A DNA stretch of 64,000 nt. Source: Pseudonocardia petroleophila (GTDB taxonomy: Bacteria; Actinomycetota; Actinomycetes; Mycobacteriales; Pseudonocardiaceae). The translations under genes were made by a program, and so were the position numbers. The stretch is taken from positions 1,991,501-2,055,500 of the forward strand of contig NZ_CP060131.1 in the NCBI RefSeq assembly GCF_014235185.1, in the 5' to 3' direction. Positions 1 to 8,395 of this stretch are shown here, piece by piece (position 1 is the first letter of the stretch; the number at the start of each line of letters is the position of its first letter). Below the pieces are notes generated by a model. That model saw only the letters and a list, made by a program, of their open reading frames with translations, was not told the DNA's origin and did no database searches.

Positions 1-172
1 GTTCAGCCTCGGCCACCGCCCGTCGGTGGTGGCGGGGGCGACGGCCACCCGCGCGCTCCCCGGCGTCGACGGCGAACCGGTGCCGGCGTCGGTCCTGCAG
101 GCCACCAGCCTCGCGGCGATCTCCGACCTGTTCGGGATCGTGGTCCCGACCTCGGCCGGCATCCCGGACTAG
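1..172 (+). CDS. C-terminal end of an unidentified protein (partial)
   Basis: An open frame enters from the left edge (frame beginning at base 2) and stops at TAG 170-172, giving 56 residues that end in SAGIPD. The composition is protein-like, with codon use matching the neighbouring genes. No motif allows a family assignment. Its stop lies inside the 3' end of the convergent nuclease-family gene (4-bp overlap). Confidence 0.55.
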   Translation, partial: FSLGHRPSVVAGATATRALPGVDGEPVPASVLQATSLAAISDLFGIVVPTSAGIPD

Positions 173-1008
173 AGCCGGACCCGCGCCACGACGGCCCGGT
201 GGTCGCTGCCCGGCACGTCGTGCACGGACGCGCCGGTGGACACCGCACCGTCGGGCAGCAGCACGTGGTCGATCCGGATGCCCGCCCAGCGCGGCAGCCG
301 GGCCGGCCACGTGCCCGCGCCCAGCGGGCCCGCGCTCGGCCCGACCGCGCGCAGCAGGCGGTGGTCGACCGTGGCGTTGATGTCGCCCGCGACGATCGCC
401 CCCTCCGCGCTCCACCCGGCGGCGACGCGCAGGTCGCGGCGCCAGTCGTGCACGACGCCGAGGCGGGCCGGGGCGGTGGTGTGCACGGCGTAGAGCGCCC
501 GGTGCCCGAGCAGGCCCCCGGAGACCCGGACGTGCGGCAGCCGCATCGCGTGCCCGGGCTCCATCGCCACGCCGGCGGCGCGCGGCCCGGCCAGCACCGT
601 GACGCCCCACCCGTCGCGCCGCCCGGGCTGGAGCGACGCGACGCCGCGGTAGCCCGCGACCCGCTCGAGGATCCGCCCGCAGTAGGCGTGCCCCGCCTCC
701 GGCAGCACGACGAGGTCGGGCCGCTCGCGCCCGATCAGCGCGGCCAGAGCGGCGGGGTCGGCGCGGCCGTGCCAGACGTTGAGGACGAGGACGACCACGT
801 CCCCGTCCGCGGGGGGCGGGGTCGGGGCCGGTCGCCGGTGCAGCACCGCGGGCGCCGCGACGGCCAGCGCCGCGGCCGCCGCGGCACCGCCCCACGCCCG
901 CGACGCCCCCGCGACGGCCGCCGCCAGCAGCGCGACGGTCAGGTGCGGTCGCCAGGCCAGCAGCAGGACCGCGGGGAACCGGTCGACGATCGACGTCTTC
1001 ACGGGCAC
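169..1008 (-). CDS. Endonuclease/exonuclease/phosphatase (EEP) family protein
   Basis: This 279-residue protein has an N-terminal hydrophobic stretch (about residues 12-60, two likely membrane segments) followed by an EEP fold. The family signatures are visible in order: NVWHG near residue 78, a catalytic-type Glu in VLPEAG, GDINAT near residue 208, RIDHVL, and a terminal GSDHR. In this family these residues bind Mg2+ and carry out phosphodiester or phosphomonoester hydrolysis. The substrate cannot be read from sequence. Membrane-anchored versions with the catalytic domain probably outside the cell are common in actinobacteria. The start is GTG at 1008; GTG at 1002 is an alternative. Neither has a strong ribosome site. 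Confidence 0.8.
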   Translation of the reverse strand: MPVKTSIVDRFPAVLLLAWRPHLTVALLAAAVAGASRAWGGAAAAAALAVAAPAVLHRRPAPTPPPADGDVVVLVLNVWHGRADPAALAALIGRERPDLVVLPEAGHAYCGRILERVAGYRGVASLQPGRRDGWGVTVLAGPRAAGVAMEPGHAMRLPHVRVSGGLLGHRALYAVHTTAPARLGVVHDWRRDLRVAAGWSAEGAIVAGDINATVDHRLLRAVGPSAGPLGAGTWPARLPRWAGIRIDHVLLPDGAVSTGASVHDVPGSDHRAVVARVRL

Positions 1009-1151
1009 CCACTATCCTCGGCCCCGGCGTTCCCGTACGCCACCGGTCCGCGGGCAGGGCAGAGCCCCACGGGAGCACTCCCCGTACGGCCCGGACCACC
1101 ACCTCCTTCCGGCCGGCGTCGCGGACCGCGGGCCGTGTGAAGGAGGTCGCC

Positions 1152-2633
1152 ATGCCGACCGTCCCCCTGCCCGACGACCCCGACCTCGGTCAGCTCCGCA
1201 AGCAGGCCCGGGACCTGCAGACGAGCGTGCGCGCGGCCTGGCCGGGCTCGCTCGACCTCGTCGCCGAACTCCATCCCGACGGCGCCCCCGCCGATCCGGC
1301 GCGCTGGCCGCTGCACGCCGCCCAGCTCGTCCTCGCCCGCCTGTACCGCTTCCCGAGCTGGCCCGCCATGGTGCGCCACGTCGGGATCGTCGCCGAGCAC
1401 CGCCGCGCCCCGGACACCGCGCCCCCGTCGGACGACCCGGCCACGGAGTTCCTGCGCCGCGTGTGCCTCACCTTCGGCGGCGCCGACGGGCCGCTGCAGG
1501 CCACCGCGGCCGCCGTGCTCGACGCGCACCCCGGCATCGCCCGCGGCGACGTGTGGGTGGCCGCCGCCCGGGCCGACGTCGACGAGGTGGCCCGCCTGCT
1601 CACCGCCGATCCGGGCCTCGCCGTGCGCGAGGGTGGTCCGCACCGCTGGCCGCCGATCGCGTACCTGGTGTTCGCCCGGCACGACCCGGCACCCGGCCGC
1701 GATGCCGTCGTCGCGACCGCCCGACTGCTGCTCGACCACGGCGCCGACCCGGACACCGGCTACCTCTGGCACGGCCTGCCGTCGCCGTTCACGCTGCTCA
1801 CCGGCGCGTTCGGGGGAGGGGAGGGCGGGCAGCCGCCGCACCCGCACCAGCACGCGCTCGCCCGCGTCCTGCTCGACGCGGGCGCCGACCCCAACGACGC
1901 CCAGGCCCTCTACAACCGCATGTTCGACCCCGCCGACGACCACCTGGAGATCCTGCTCGCCGCCGGCCTGGGCCACGGCGACGGCGGGCCGTGGCGGCGC
2001 CGGCTGGGCTCCGCCCTGGACAGCCCGGCGGAGCTGCTGCGCCAGCAGCTGTCCTGGGCGGTGACGCACGACCTCGTCGGCCGCGTCGCGCTGCTCGCCG
2101 AGCACGGCGTCGACCTGCTGGCCCCGCTGCCCGGCCGCTACGGGGTCGCCGAGCGCCCGCCGTACGCCGTGGCGCTCACCAGCGGGCGGTTCGCGGTGGC
2201 CGACCTCCTGGAGCGGCTCGGGGCCGCGGTCCCGCTCGAGCCGACCGAGCGCGTCCTCGCCGCGGTGCTCGCCGGTGACCGGTCGGCGGTGCCGGACCCC
2301 GACGTGCTGGCCCGGGCCAGGGCCGCACGCCCGGGGCTCGTCGTGTGGGCCGCCGTCGCGGCCGGGCCCGACGCCGTGCGGCTCGCGGTCGAGCTGGGCT
2401 GGGACGTCTCCGCCCGTGCCCGCACCGACGTCCCGTCGGAGCAGGGCTGGGAGACGGCGCTGCACCACGCCGCGGGCCGGGGCGCCGTGGACCTGGCCCG
2501 GCTGCTGCTGGACCTGGGCGCCGACCCCACCGTCCGCGACGGGCGCTTCGCCGCCACCCCCGCCGAGTGGGCGGGGCACGCCGGGCACCCCGAGCTGGTC
2601 AGCGTGCTCGGACGCGCTCGTCCAGGGCGCTGA
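1152..2633 (+). CDS. Ankyrin-repeat protein
   Basis: This 493-residue protein shows scattered ankyrin-type units: ARLLLDHGADPDTG near residue 190, ARVLLDAGADPNDA near residue 230, and a clear final unit ALHHAAGRGAVDLARLLLDLGADPTVRDG near the C-terminus. The N-terminal about 100 residues (LPDDPDLGQLRKQARDL) match the start seen in many actinobacterial ankyrin proteins. It is probably a cytoplasmic protein-binding scaffold; no catalytic motif is seen. ATG 1152 was chosen because AGGAGG (1141-1146) sits five bases upstream; an in-frame GTG at 1137 lacks such a site. Its 3' end overlaps the convergent sirtuin gene by 35 bp. Confidence 0.8.
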   Translation: MPTVPLPDDPDLGQLRKQARDLQTSVRAAWPGSLDLVAELHPDGAPADPARWPLHAAQLVLARLYRFPSWPAMVRHVGIVAEHRRAPDTAPPSDDPATEFLRRVCLTFGGADGPLQATAAAVLDAHPGIARGDVWVAAARADVDEVARLLTADPGLAVREGGPHRWPPIAYLVFARHDPAPGRDAVVATARLLLDHGADPDTGYLWHGLPSPFTLLTGAFGGGEGGQPPHPHQHALARVLLDAGADPNDAQALYNRMFDPADDHLEILLAAGLGHGDGGPWRRRLGSALDSPAELLRQQLSWAVTHDLVGRVALLAEHGVDLLAPLPGRYGVAERPPYAVALTSGRFAVADLLERLGAAVPLEPTERVLAAVLAGDRSAVPDPDVLARARAARPGLVVWAAVAAGPDAVRLAVELGWDVSARARTDVPSEQGWETALHHAAGRGAVDLARLLLDLGADPTVRDGRFAATPAEWAGHAGHPELVSVLGRARPGR

Positions 2634-3435
2634 GCGCGGCGGCCGCGGGGGCCGCGAGACCGACCCCGCGGCCGTGCCGCACGTCGGGCTCGCGGGGGTT
2701 GATGCGGACGAGCGCCCCGGTGGCCGCGGAGGCGAGCTCGGCCTCGCGCCGGACCGTCGGGATCTCCGTGCCCGCCCCGATCTCGACGACGGCGAGGTCG
2801 GTGCGGTGCTCGCGCAGCCAGGCGCGGTGCGCGGCCATCTGCAGGCCCGAGCGCGCCGGCTCCCACTCGACGTCGCCGAACATGAGGATGTTCGGCCGCG
2901 CGAGCCCCGAGCACGACGGGCAGCGCGGCAGCGGCGACACCGCGCGCATCGTCGTCTCGTCGACCGTGACGGCGATCCCGTCGGCCGGCCACACCGGCTG
3001 CCCGCAGTCGAGCGTGCACTGCAGGTGGTGGATGGAGCCGTGGCACTCGGCGACGTCGGTCAGGCCGGCCCGCTGGAACTGGCCGTCGACGTTGGAGGTG
3101 AACACGCGCGTGGGCCGTGCGCGCGACCAGGCGCGCAGCACCGCGAAGCCGCGGTGCGGGACCGTGGCGCGGTAGATGCCGAGCCGGTGGCCGTAGAAGC
3201 CCCAGGCGAGCTCAGGGTCGTCGAGGAAGTGCACCGGGTCGGCGATCTCGGCGAAGCGCAGCCCCAGCGCCCGGTACGGCGGGTAGGCCCGCCAGAACCC
3301 CTCGGGCCCGCGGAAGTCGGGCAGGCCGGAGTCGACGCCGATCCCGGCCCCCGCGCACACCAGCAGCGCCCCCGCCCCGCGGAGCAGGTCGGCGGCGCGG
3401 TCGAGGTCGGCGTCGAGATCGATGACGGAGGTCAG
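2599..3435 (-). CDS. Sir2-family NAD-dependent protein deacylase
   Basis: Sirtuin motifs are complete: the NAD-binding GAGIGVDSGLPDFRG near residue 28, TSNVDGQF (the TQNxD motif), a catalytic His in ECHGS, and a zinc site of two Cys pairs, CTLDC and CPSC. The C-terminal VRINPREP matches the adenine-binding end. Length (about 278 aa) is normal. It probably removes acyl groups from lysines using NAD+. The start is uncertain. No ATG, GTG or TTG lies close upstream of the conserved core in this frame. A CTG at 3435 overlaps the stop of the upstream heme monooxygenase gene (CTGA) and gives the expected N-terminus. The next standard start is ATG 3546, which would overlap that gene by about 115 bp. 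Translational coupling with mhuD is likely. Confidence 0.78.
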   Translation of the reverse strand: MTSVIDLDADLDRAADLLRGAGALLVCAGAGIGVDSGLPDFRGPEGFWRAYPPYRALGLRFAEIADPVHFLDDPELAWGFYGHRLGIYRATVPHRGFAVLRAWSRARPTRVFTSNVDGQFQRAGLTDVAECHGSIHHLQCTLDCGQPVWPADGIAVTVDETTMRAVSPLPRCPSCSGLARPNILMFGDVEWEPARSGLQMAAHRAWLREHRTDLAVVEIGAGTEIPTVRREAELASAATGALVRINPREPDVRHGRGVGLAAPAAAALSALDERVRAR

Positions 3436-3740
3436 GACGAGGCGACGGAGCGCTGCACGACCTCGAACTCGAGCACCGCCGATCCCGTCCCGACCGGACG
3501 CGCCCGCTCGCCGGCGTGCGCGGCCATCCCCGACCCGCTCATCCACGCCTGGAACGACTCCTCGTCGGCCCAGTGCGTCATCACGAAGTAGCGGGTCTCC
3601 CCGGCGACCGGACGCAGCAGCTCGAAGGACTCGAACCCGGGCTGACCGTCGACGGCGTGCATGCGGTTGGCGAACCGCTGCTCCAGCTCGGGGCCCGCGC
3701 CGTCGGGGACCTCGATGGCGTTGATCTTCACAACGGACAT
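3432..3740 (-). CDS. mhuD: MhuD-type heme-degrading monooxygenase
   Basis: A 102-residue antibiotic-biosynthesis-monooxygenase (ABM) fold protein. It closely resembles mycobacterial MhuD (Rv3592): it begins VVKINAIEVP and has THWADEESFQAW and AAHAGERA. The residues known to be needed for heme degradation in MhuD, Asn7, Trp66 and His75, fall at exactly these positions here. MhuD-type enzymes open heme without releasing CO and supply iron. Location is cytoplasmic. It is transcribed leftward with the sirtuin gene, whose start overlaps its stop. A hydrolase related by position to mycobacterial Rv3591c lies 2.5 kb away, as in mycobacteria, but with genes interposed. Confidence 0.88.
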   Translation of the reverse strand: MSVVKINAIEVPDGAGPELEQRFANRMHAVDGQPGFESFELLRPVAGETRYFVMTHWADEESFQAWMSGSGMAAHAGERARPVGTGSAVLEFEVVQRSVASS

Positions 3741-3828
3741 GCCGTCCAGGTTAGCCGGGCGGGTGGGATCCGCTTACGGAACGGTGACCCGGGCCTCCGG
3801 ACGGCCGTTCGGGGGCTATCACTGTCGC

Positions 3829-5070
3829 GTGGAGATCCGGGAGAGAACGATCTGGCGCAGCCCGCTGCGCGGCCCGTGGCTGACCGCCGCGCTCGGGCTG
3901 GCCCTGCTCGTGCCGCTGGTCGTCGTCATCGTGACGGGCCTGCTGTCCTACGCGGCGTACGAGCCCGGCCTGCCGGGCAACGACGCGACGCCGAGCAAGG
4001 AGCTGCTCGGCTTCTACCTGTTCGACTGGCCGACCGACCCGCCGTGGCTCTACCGGCTCACCCAGGGCGCGCACGTCGCCCTCGGCATCGCGCTGGTGCC
4101 GGTGGTGCTGGCGAAGCTGTGGTCGGTGATCCCGAAGCTGTTCGAGCTGCCGCCGGTGCGGTCGGTGGCGCACGCGCTGGAGCGGGCGACGCTGCTGCTG
4201 CTCGTCGGCGGGATCGTGTTCGAGTTCGTGACCGGCATCCTCAACATCCAGGTCTTCTACGTCTTTCCGTTCTCCTTCTACACCGCGCACCTCTACGGGG
4301 CGTGGGTGTTCATCGGGGCGTTCGTCGCGCACGTGCTGCTCAAGTTCCCGACGCTGCTGCGGTCGCTGCGGGCGCGGCCGGTGCGCGAGGTGCTGACCAC
4401 GTCCACCGCCGACACGCTCCCCGACCCCGACGGCCCGCTGGTCGCCACCGACCCCGCCCCGCCGACGATCTCCCGCCGCGGCGCCGCGGCCCTCGTCGGG
4501 GGGGCCTCAGCGACCCTGTTCGGGCTCTACATCGGACAGACCCTCGACGGCCCGCTGCGCCGCACCGCCCTGTTCGCGCCGCACGACCGCGACCTCGGCG
4601 AGGGCGCGAACGCGTTCCCCGTCAACAAGACCGCGGCGACGGCGGGCGTCACCCGGGAGCGCGCCGACGCCTGGCGCCTGGAGCTGGCCGGGCCGTCGGG
4701 GACGCGGCGGTTCACCCGCGCCGAGCTGACGGACCTCCCGCAGTACACCCACGACCTGCCGATCGCCTGCGTCGAGGGCTGGTCGGTCTCGTGCACGTGG
4801 ACCGGTGTGCGGCTCGCCGACCTGGTGCGGCTCGCCGGCGGCACCCCGGACGACCGGCTGTTCGTCGAGTCGTTCCAGGCGGGCGGGGCGTTCGGGCAGG
4901 TGAGCCTGAGCGTCGGGCAGTCGCAGGCGGACGAGTCGCTGCTCGCGCTGTTCGTCGGCGGCGAGGAGCTCTCGCTCGACCACGGCTACCCGGCCCGGAC
5001 GATCATCCCGGCGGCACCGGGCGTGCACGCGACCAAGTGGGTCGGGCGCCTCACGGTGGTGTCGGCGTGA
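3829..5070 (+). CDS. Membrane molybdopterin-dependent oxidoreductase (sulfite-oxidase-like)
   Basis: This 413-residue protein has an N-terminal membrane module (about residues 15-190, four to five hydrophobic helices with His residues as in cytochrome-b561-like domains). A short linker with a further hydrophobic segment near residue 220 follows, then a C-terminal molybdopterin-binding domain. In that domain the sequence IACVEGWSVSCTWTGVRL holds the Cys expected to ligate molybdenum, as in YedY/MsrP-like proteins. It probably passes electrons between the membrane quinone pool and an outside substrate that cannot be named. The start is GTG 3829. A membrane protein gene overlaps its stop by four bases, so the two are likely co-translated. 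Confidence 0.82.
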   Translation: MEIRERTIWRSPLRGPWLTAALGLALLVPLVVVIVTGLLSYAAYEPGLPGNDATPSKELLGFYLFDWPTDPPWLYRLTQGAHVALGIALVPVVLAKLWSVIPKLFELPPVRSVAHALERATLLLLVGGIVFEFVTGILNIQVFYVFPFSFYTAHLYGAWVFIGAFVAHVLLKFPTLLRSLRARPVREVLTTSTADTLPDPDGPLVATDPAPPTISRRGAAALVGGASATLFGLYIGQTLDGPLRRTALFAPHDRDLGEGANAFPVNKTAATAGVTRERADAWRLELAGPSGTRRFTRAELTDLPQYTHDLPIACVEGWSVSCTWTGVRLADLVRLAGGTPDDRLFVESFQAGGAFGQVSLSVGQSQADESLLALFVGGEELSLDHGYPARTIIPAAPGVHATKWVGRLTVVSA

Positions 5071-5555
5071 ACGCGTTCCGGAGGTTCTACGGGGAGCACC
5101 CGGTGCACCTGCTGCTGCAGCTCGCCGCGATCGGGCTCGCCGGCTACGCGGCGAGCCGGGTGCTCGCCGAGGGGGCGCCCTGGTTCGCGCTGCTGACCTG
5201 GTTCGTCGGGGCCGCGGTGCTGCACGACCTCGTGTTCCTGCCCGCCTACGCCCTCGTCGACGCGACCGCGCAGAGCAGGCTGTTCCGGCGGCGCCGTCCG
5301 CTGCCGGCGGTGTCGGGCGTCGCGTGGATCAACCACCTGCGGGTGCCCGTCGCGTTCTCCGGGCTGCTGATGCTGGTCTGGTTCCCGCTGATCCTCGGCG
5401 GGCGCGAGGACGCGTTCGTCGGCGCGACGGGGCTGGGCACCGACGTCTACCTCGGGCGCTGGCTCGGCGTCACCGGCGTGCTGTTCGCCGCGTCCGCCCT
5501 GCTCTACGCGGTGCGGGTGCGCCGGGCGGCGGCGCGGGCGGTCAGCGCAGGGTGA
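5067..5555 (+). CDS. Small integral membrane protein, partner of the molybdopterin oxidoreductase
   Basis: This 162-residue protein has four predicted membrane helices (about residues 14-32, 40-60, 90-110, 130-150) separated by short basic loops. No known catalytic motif is seen. GTG 5067 overlaps the TGA of the oxidoreductase (GTGA), so translation is coupled. By context it may be a membrane subunit or assembly factor of that enzyme, but this is inference. Its 3' end overlaps the convergent M24 peptidase gene by 14 bp. Confidence 0.75.
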   Translation: MNAFRRFYGEHPVHLLLQLAAIGLAGYAASRVLAEGAPWFALLTWFVGAAVLHDLVFLPAYALVDATAQSRLFRRRRPLPAVSGVAWINHLRVPVAFSGLLMLVWFPLILGGREDAFVGATGLGTDVYLGRWLGVTGVLFAASALLYAVRVRRAAARAVSAG

Positions 5556-6228
5556 GCAGCTGCTCGTGGAACCCGCCGAACCCCCGCGCCCGGTCGACGA
5601 TGTGGATCTCCAGGATCCAGTGGCACACCGCACCGCTGCGGTCGGTGCGGCGCATCGGGTGGGGGTTCTCGGGCGCGATGTAGCTCTCGATCTTCTCCCC
5701 GTCGACCAGCTCGTGCGGGAACTCCCCGACGAGGTGCCCGGCGTGGGAGTTGCCGAACTCCCAGCCCGCCTCCCGGGCCAGCTCGGCGACGTGGGCGTAG
5801 AGCTGCGCCCCGGTGATGCCGGGGGTGGCCTCGTAGTGGGCGCGGCCCGCGGCCCACAGGCGCGGGAGGTCGGCCTGCAGCGCGAGCTTCGCCGGGTCGT
5901 CGCCGAGGACGTAGGTGCGGCCGAAGTCGGCCTCCCACTGCGCGAGCAGCGGCCCGAGGTCGAGGAACACGATGTCGTCGGACTCGATGACCCGGTCCGG
6001 CGGGTTCTCCCGGTAGGGCTGCAGCGTGTTCGGGCCGGCGCGCACGACCCGCTTGTGCCAGTGGCGCTCGATGCCGAACAGCTCGGCGCCGAGGTCGCGG
6101 ACGCGGTCGCTGACGACCGTCTCCCGCACCCCGGGCTCGATCAGGCCTCGCCGGGCGATCTCGGCGAACAGCTCCTCGGCCTTCTCCTCCGCCGCCACCA
6201 GCTCCGCGGCCCGCTGCTGCTCGTCCAT
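5542..6228 (-). CDS. M24-family metallopeptidase (Xaa-Pro dipeptidase-like)
   Basis: A 228-residue pita-bread-fold protein. The five metal-ligand positions of the M24 family can be matched in order: Asp in FLDLGP, Asp in EADFGRTY, His in SHAGHLVGEFPHE, Glu in WILEIHI and Glu in GFHEQLL. It is short for an aminopeptidase P because the N-terminal non-catalytic domain is absent; short actinobacterial versions like this exist. It probably cleaves the N-terminal bond of proline peptides in the cytoplasm. ATG 6228 begins MDEQQRAAEL. The divergent alpha/beta hydrolase gene starts only 36 bp away, so the two share a promoter region. Confidence 0.82.
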   Translation of the reverse strand: MDEQQRAAELVAAEEKAEELFAEIARRGLIEPGVRETVVSDRVRDLGAELFGIERHWHKRVVRAGPNTLQPYRENPPDRVIESDDIVFLDLGPLLAQWEADFGRTYVLGDDPAKLALQADLPRLWAAGRAHYEATPGITGAQLYAHVAELAREAGWEFGNSHAGHLVGEFPHELVDGEKIESYIAPENPHPMRRTDRSGAVCHWILEIHIVDRARGFGGFHEQLLTLR

Positions 6229-6264
6229 CACCCCAGCATGCCGCAGATGCGGGAGGGTGGGGGC

Positions 6265-7029
6265 ATGTCCCGGCGCGACGAGGTGGACCTCGCGGTCCGC
6301 GACTTCGGCGGCGACGGCCCGCCGATCCTGCTGCTGCACGGGCTGATGGGCTGCGCGGCCACCTGGGAGCCGGTCGCGCGGTGGCTCACCGCGCACGGCC
6401 GGGTGCTCGGCCTCGACGCACGCGGGCACGGGCGCTCCGGGGCGGCCGGGCCGTGGACGGTCGAGCGGATGGCGGCCGACGCCGCGGGCGTGCTGGACGG
6501 GCCGGCGACGGTGATCGGGCACTCGATGGGCGGGCTGCACGGGATCGCGCTCGCCGCCGCCCGGCCCGACCTGGTGCGCGCGCTCGTCGTCGAGGACATG
6601 GGGGTCGACTTCGTCGGGCGCGACGCCGCCGCCGCGCGCGCCTGGTTCGCGGCCGTGCCGCAGCCGTTCCCCTCGCTCGACGCGGTGCGCGAGACCTTCG
6701 GGTGGCCGCGACCGGAGTTCGGCGACTACATGGCGCGGTGCGTGCGGGAGGAGCCCGACGGCCTGTACCTGAGCACCGAGGCCGGTCACGCCGCCGACAT
6801 CGCCGGGGAGTGGGCGCGCACCGCCTTCTGGCCGCTGCTCGACGCGGTGCGCTGCCCGGTGCTGCTGATCGAGGCCGCGGAGTCCGTCGCGCCGCCCGGG
6901 CAGATGGCCGAGATGGCCCGGCGCCTGCCCGACGCCCGGCACGTGCGGATCCCGGGGACCGGCCACCTGGTGCACGCGGCGGCGCCGGGGGCCTACCGCG
7001 CCGCGGTGGAGGGGTTCCTCACCCGCTGA
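6265..7029 (+). CDS. Alpha/beta hydrolase
   Basis: A 254-residue alpha/beta-hydrolase. It has the oxyanion region LLLHGLMGCAATW near residue 22, the nucleophile elbow GHSMGG near residue 88, and a C-terminal catalytic His in GTGHLVHAAAP. The acid is probably in the segment VLLIEAAES, where Asp is replaced by Glu. The substrate is unknown. By position next to the mutY block it corresponds to the mycobacterial Rv3591c hydrolase. ATG 6265 follows a GGGAGGG tract; ATG 6247 is an in-frame alternative. The 3' end overlaps the convergent RNA-ligase-like gene by 11 bp. Confidence 0.82.
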   Translation: MSRRDEVDLAVRDFGGDGPPILLLHGLMGCAATWEPVARWLTAHGRVLGLDARGHGRSGAAGPWTVERMAADAAGVLDGPATVIGHSMGGLHGIALAAARPDLVRALVVEDMGVDFVGRDAAAARAWFAAVPQPFPSLDAVRETFGWPRPEFGDYMARCVREEPDGLYLSTEAGHAADIAGEWARTAFWPLLDAVRCPVLLIEAAESVAPPGQMAEMARRLPDARHVRIPGTGHLVHAAAPGAYRAAVEGFLTR

Positions 7030-7474
7030 CCTCCAGCCCCACGACGCGCGCCCACACCGGTGTCACCGGGTGCAGCGCGGCGAACGCCTCGGCGGGCCGC
7101 TCGGTCGCGAGCACGCAGTGCGGGAACCACGCGCCGGGCAGGTGGGCCGCGACCGGCCCCTTCACCCGGCCCGCGAGGGCGTCGTGCACCGCGGCGTGCA
7201 CGGCCAGCAGCTCCGCGTCGACGACGGCGGCGAGCACCAGCTGGTCCGGTCGCCCCGCGACCGTGCCGAGGGTGGCCAGCCAGATCGACGGGAGCGCCAG
7301 CAGCCGCAGCTCGGCGTCCAGCGCCGCGCGGGCGGCGGCCGGAACGACCGCCGCCGCGGCGACGGTGACGGCGGGCTCGTCGGCCGCGGCGAGGTCGCGG
7401 GGCAGCCGGCCGCGCAGGGCGTGCAGCGCGGCGACGGCGTCGGGGTCGAGGCGGAAGCGGACGGTGGGGGCCAC
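7019..7474 (-). CDS. 2'-5' RNA ligase / cyclic phosphodiesterase superfamily protein
   Basis: This 151-residue protein has the overall order of the 2H phosphoesterase family: an alternating beta/alpha pattern, a GRPDQLVLAAVVDAELLAVHAAVH helix region, and a second motif block in AWFPHCVLATE. In active members there are two HxT/S motifs. Here only a degenerate second one (HCVLA) is visible and the first is not, so catalytic activity is doubtful. GTG 7474 lies eight bases after the mutY stop, so the two genes form an operon. Confidence 0.62.
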   Translation of the reverse strand: MAPTVRFRLDPDAVAALHALRGRLPRDLAAADEPAVTVAAAAVVPAAARAALDAELRLLALPSIWLATLGTVAGRPDQLVLAAVVDAELLAVHAAVHDALAGRVKGPVAAHLPGAWFPHCVLATERPAEAFAALHPVTPVWARVVGLEVSG

Positions 7475-7481
7475 GGCCGGG

Positions 7482-8363
7482 TCAGGCCGGGAGCGCGAAG
7501 CGGCCGTCGTCGTGCTGCTCGGCCAGGCCGTCGACGAGGAGCGAGTGCAGGCAGCGGTCGCGCTGCGGCGCGTCGGGCCACACCGCGTCCAGCGCGTCGC
7601 GCGGCACCGGGTCCGCCGCGCCGCGCAGCACGTCGAGCAGCCGGCCGCGGACCTGGCGGTCGGTGCCCGCGAACCCCTGCACGGGCTTGCGCGGACCGTC
7701 GTAGGCCGGGCGGCCGTTGGCCTGCCAGGCGCACGCGGCGTGCACCGGGCAGGTCCCGCAGCGGGGCGCGCGCGCCGTGCAGACCACCGCGCCGAGCTCC
7801 ATGAGCGCCGCGGAGACCTCAGCGGCGGTGGCGTCGTCGGCGGGCAGGAGGGCGTCGACGTCGGCGAGGTCGGGCTTCGTGCGGGCCGGTCCCGCGTCAC
7901 CGGCCCCGTGCACCGCCCGCGCGACGACGCGCCGCACGTTGGTGTCGACGACGGGCGCCCGCCGCCCGTACCCGAACGCCACGACGGCCCGTGCGGTGTA
8001 GGAACCGATGCCCGGCAGCGCCTCCAGCGCGTCCACATCGGACGGGACGGTGTCGGCGTGCGCCGCGGCGATGGTGGCGGCGGCCTCGTGCAGGCGCAGC
8101 GCGCGGCGCGGGTAGCCGAGCTTGCCCCAGGCGCGCAGCACGTCGGCGCGGGAGGCGGCGGCGAAGGCCGACGGGGTGGGCCAGCGCTCCATCCACTCGG
8201 TCCAGATCGGCTCGACCCGGGCGACCGGCGTCTGCTGCAGCATGAACTCGCTGACGAGCACGCCCCACGGGGTCGTCCCGGGGCGGCGCCACGGCAGGTC
8301 ACGGGCCTCGGCGCGGAACCAGCCGAGGACGAGGTCGGCCAGGGAGGAGTCGGGCAGTGGCAC
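7482..8363 (-). CDS. mutY: A/G-specific adenine glycosylase
   Basis: This 293-residue protein removes adenine mispaired with 8-oxoguanine. Visible features are the catalytic Glu region VSEFMLQQTPVARV near residue 37, a helix-hairpin-helix LPGIGSYTARAVVAF near residue 115, the catalytic Asp in VVDTNVRRV, and a [4Fe-4S] site with the exact spacing C-x6-C-x2-C-x5-C (about residues 195-212). The Nudix-like 8-oxoG-reading C-terminal domain of longer MutY proteins is not apparent; the shorter form is usual in actinobacteria. The start is GTG 8363. It is followed by the 2'-5' RNA-ligase-like gene. Confidence 0.93.
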   Translation of the reverse strand: MPLPDSSLADLVLGWFRAEARDLPWRRPGTTPWGVLVSEFMLQQTPVARVEPIWTEWMERWPTPSAFAAASRADVLRAWGKLGYPRRALRLHEAAATIAAAHADTVPSDVDALEALPGIGSYTARAVVAFGYGRRAPVVDTNVRRVVARAVHGAGDAGPARTKPDLADVDALLPADDATAAEVSAALMELGAVVCTARAPRCGTCPVHAACAWQANGRPAYDGPRKPVQGFAGTDRQVRGRLLDVLRGAADPVPRDALDAVWPDAPQRDRCLHSLLVDGLAEQHDDGRFALPA

Positions 8364-8395
8364 GGGAGGATCGTGCCACTGCCCGGGGCGTCGGG

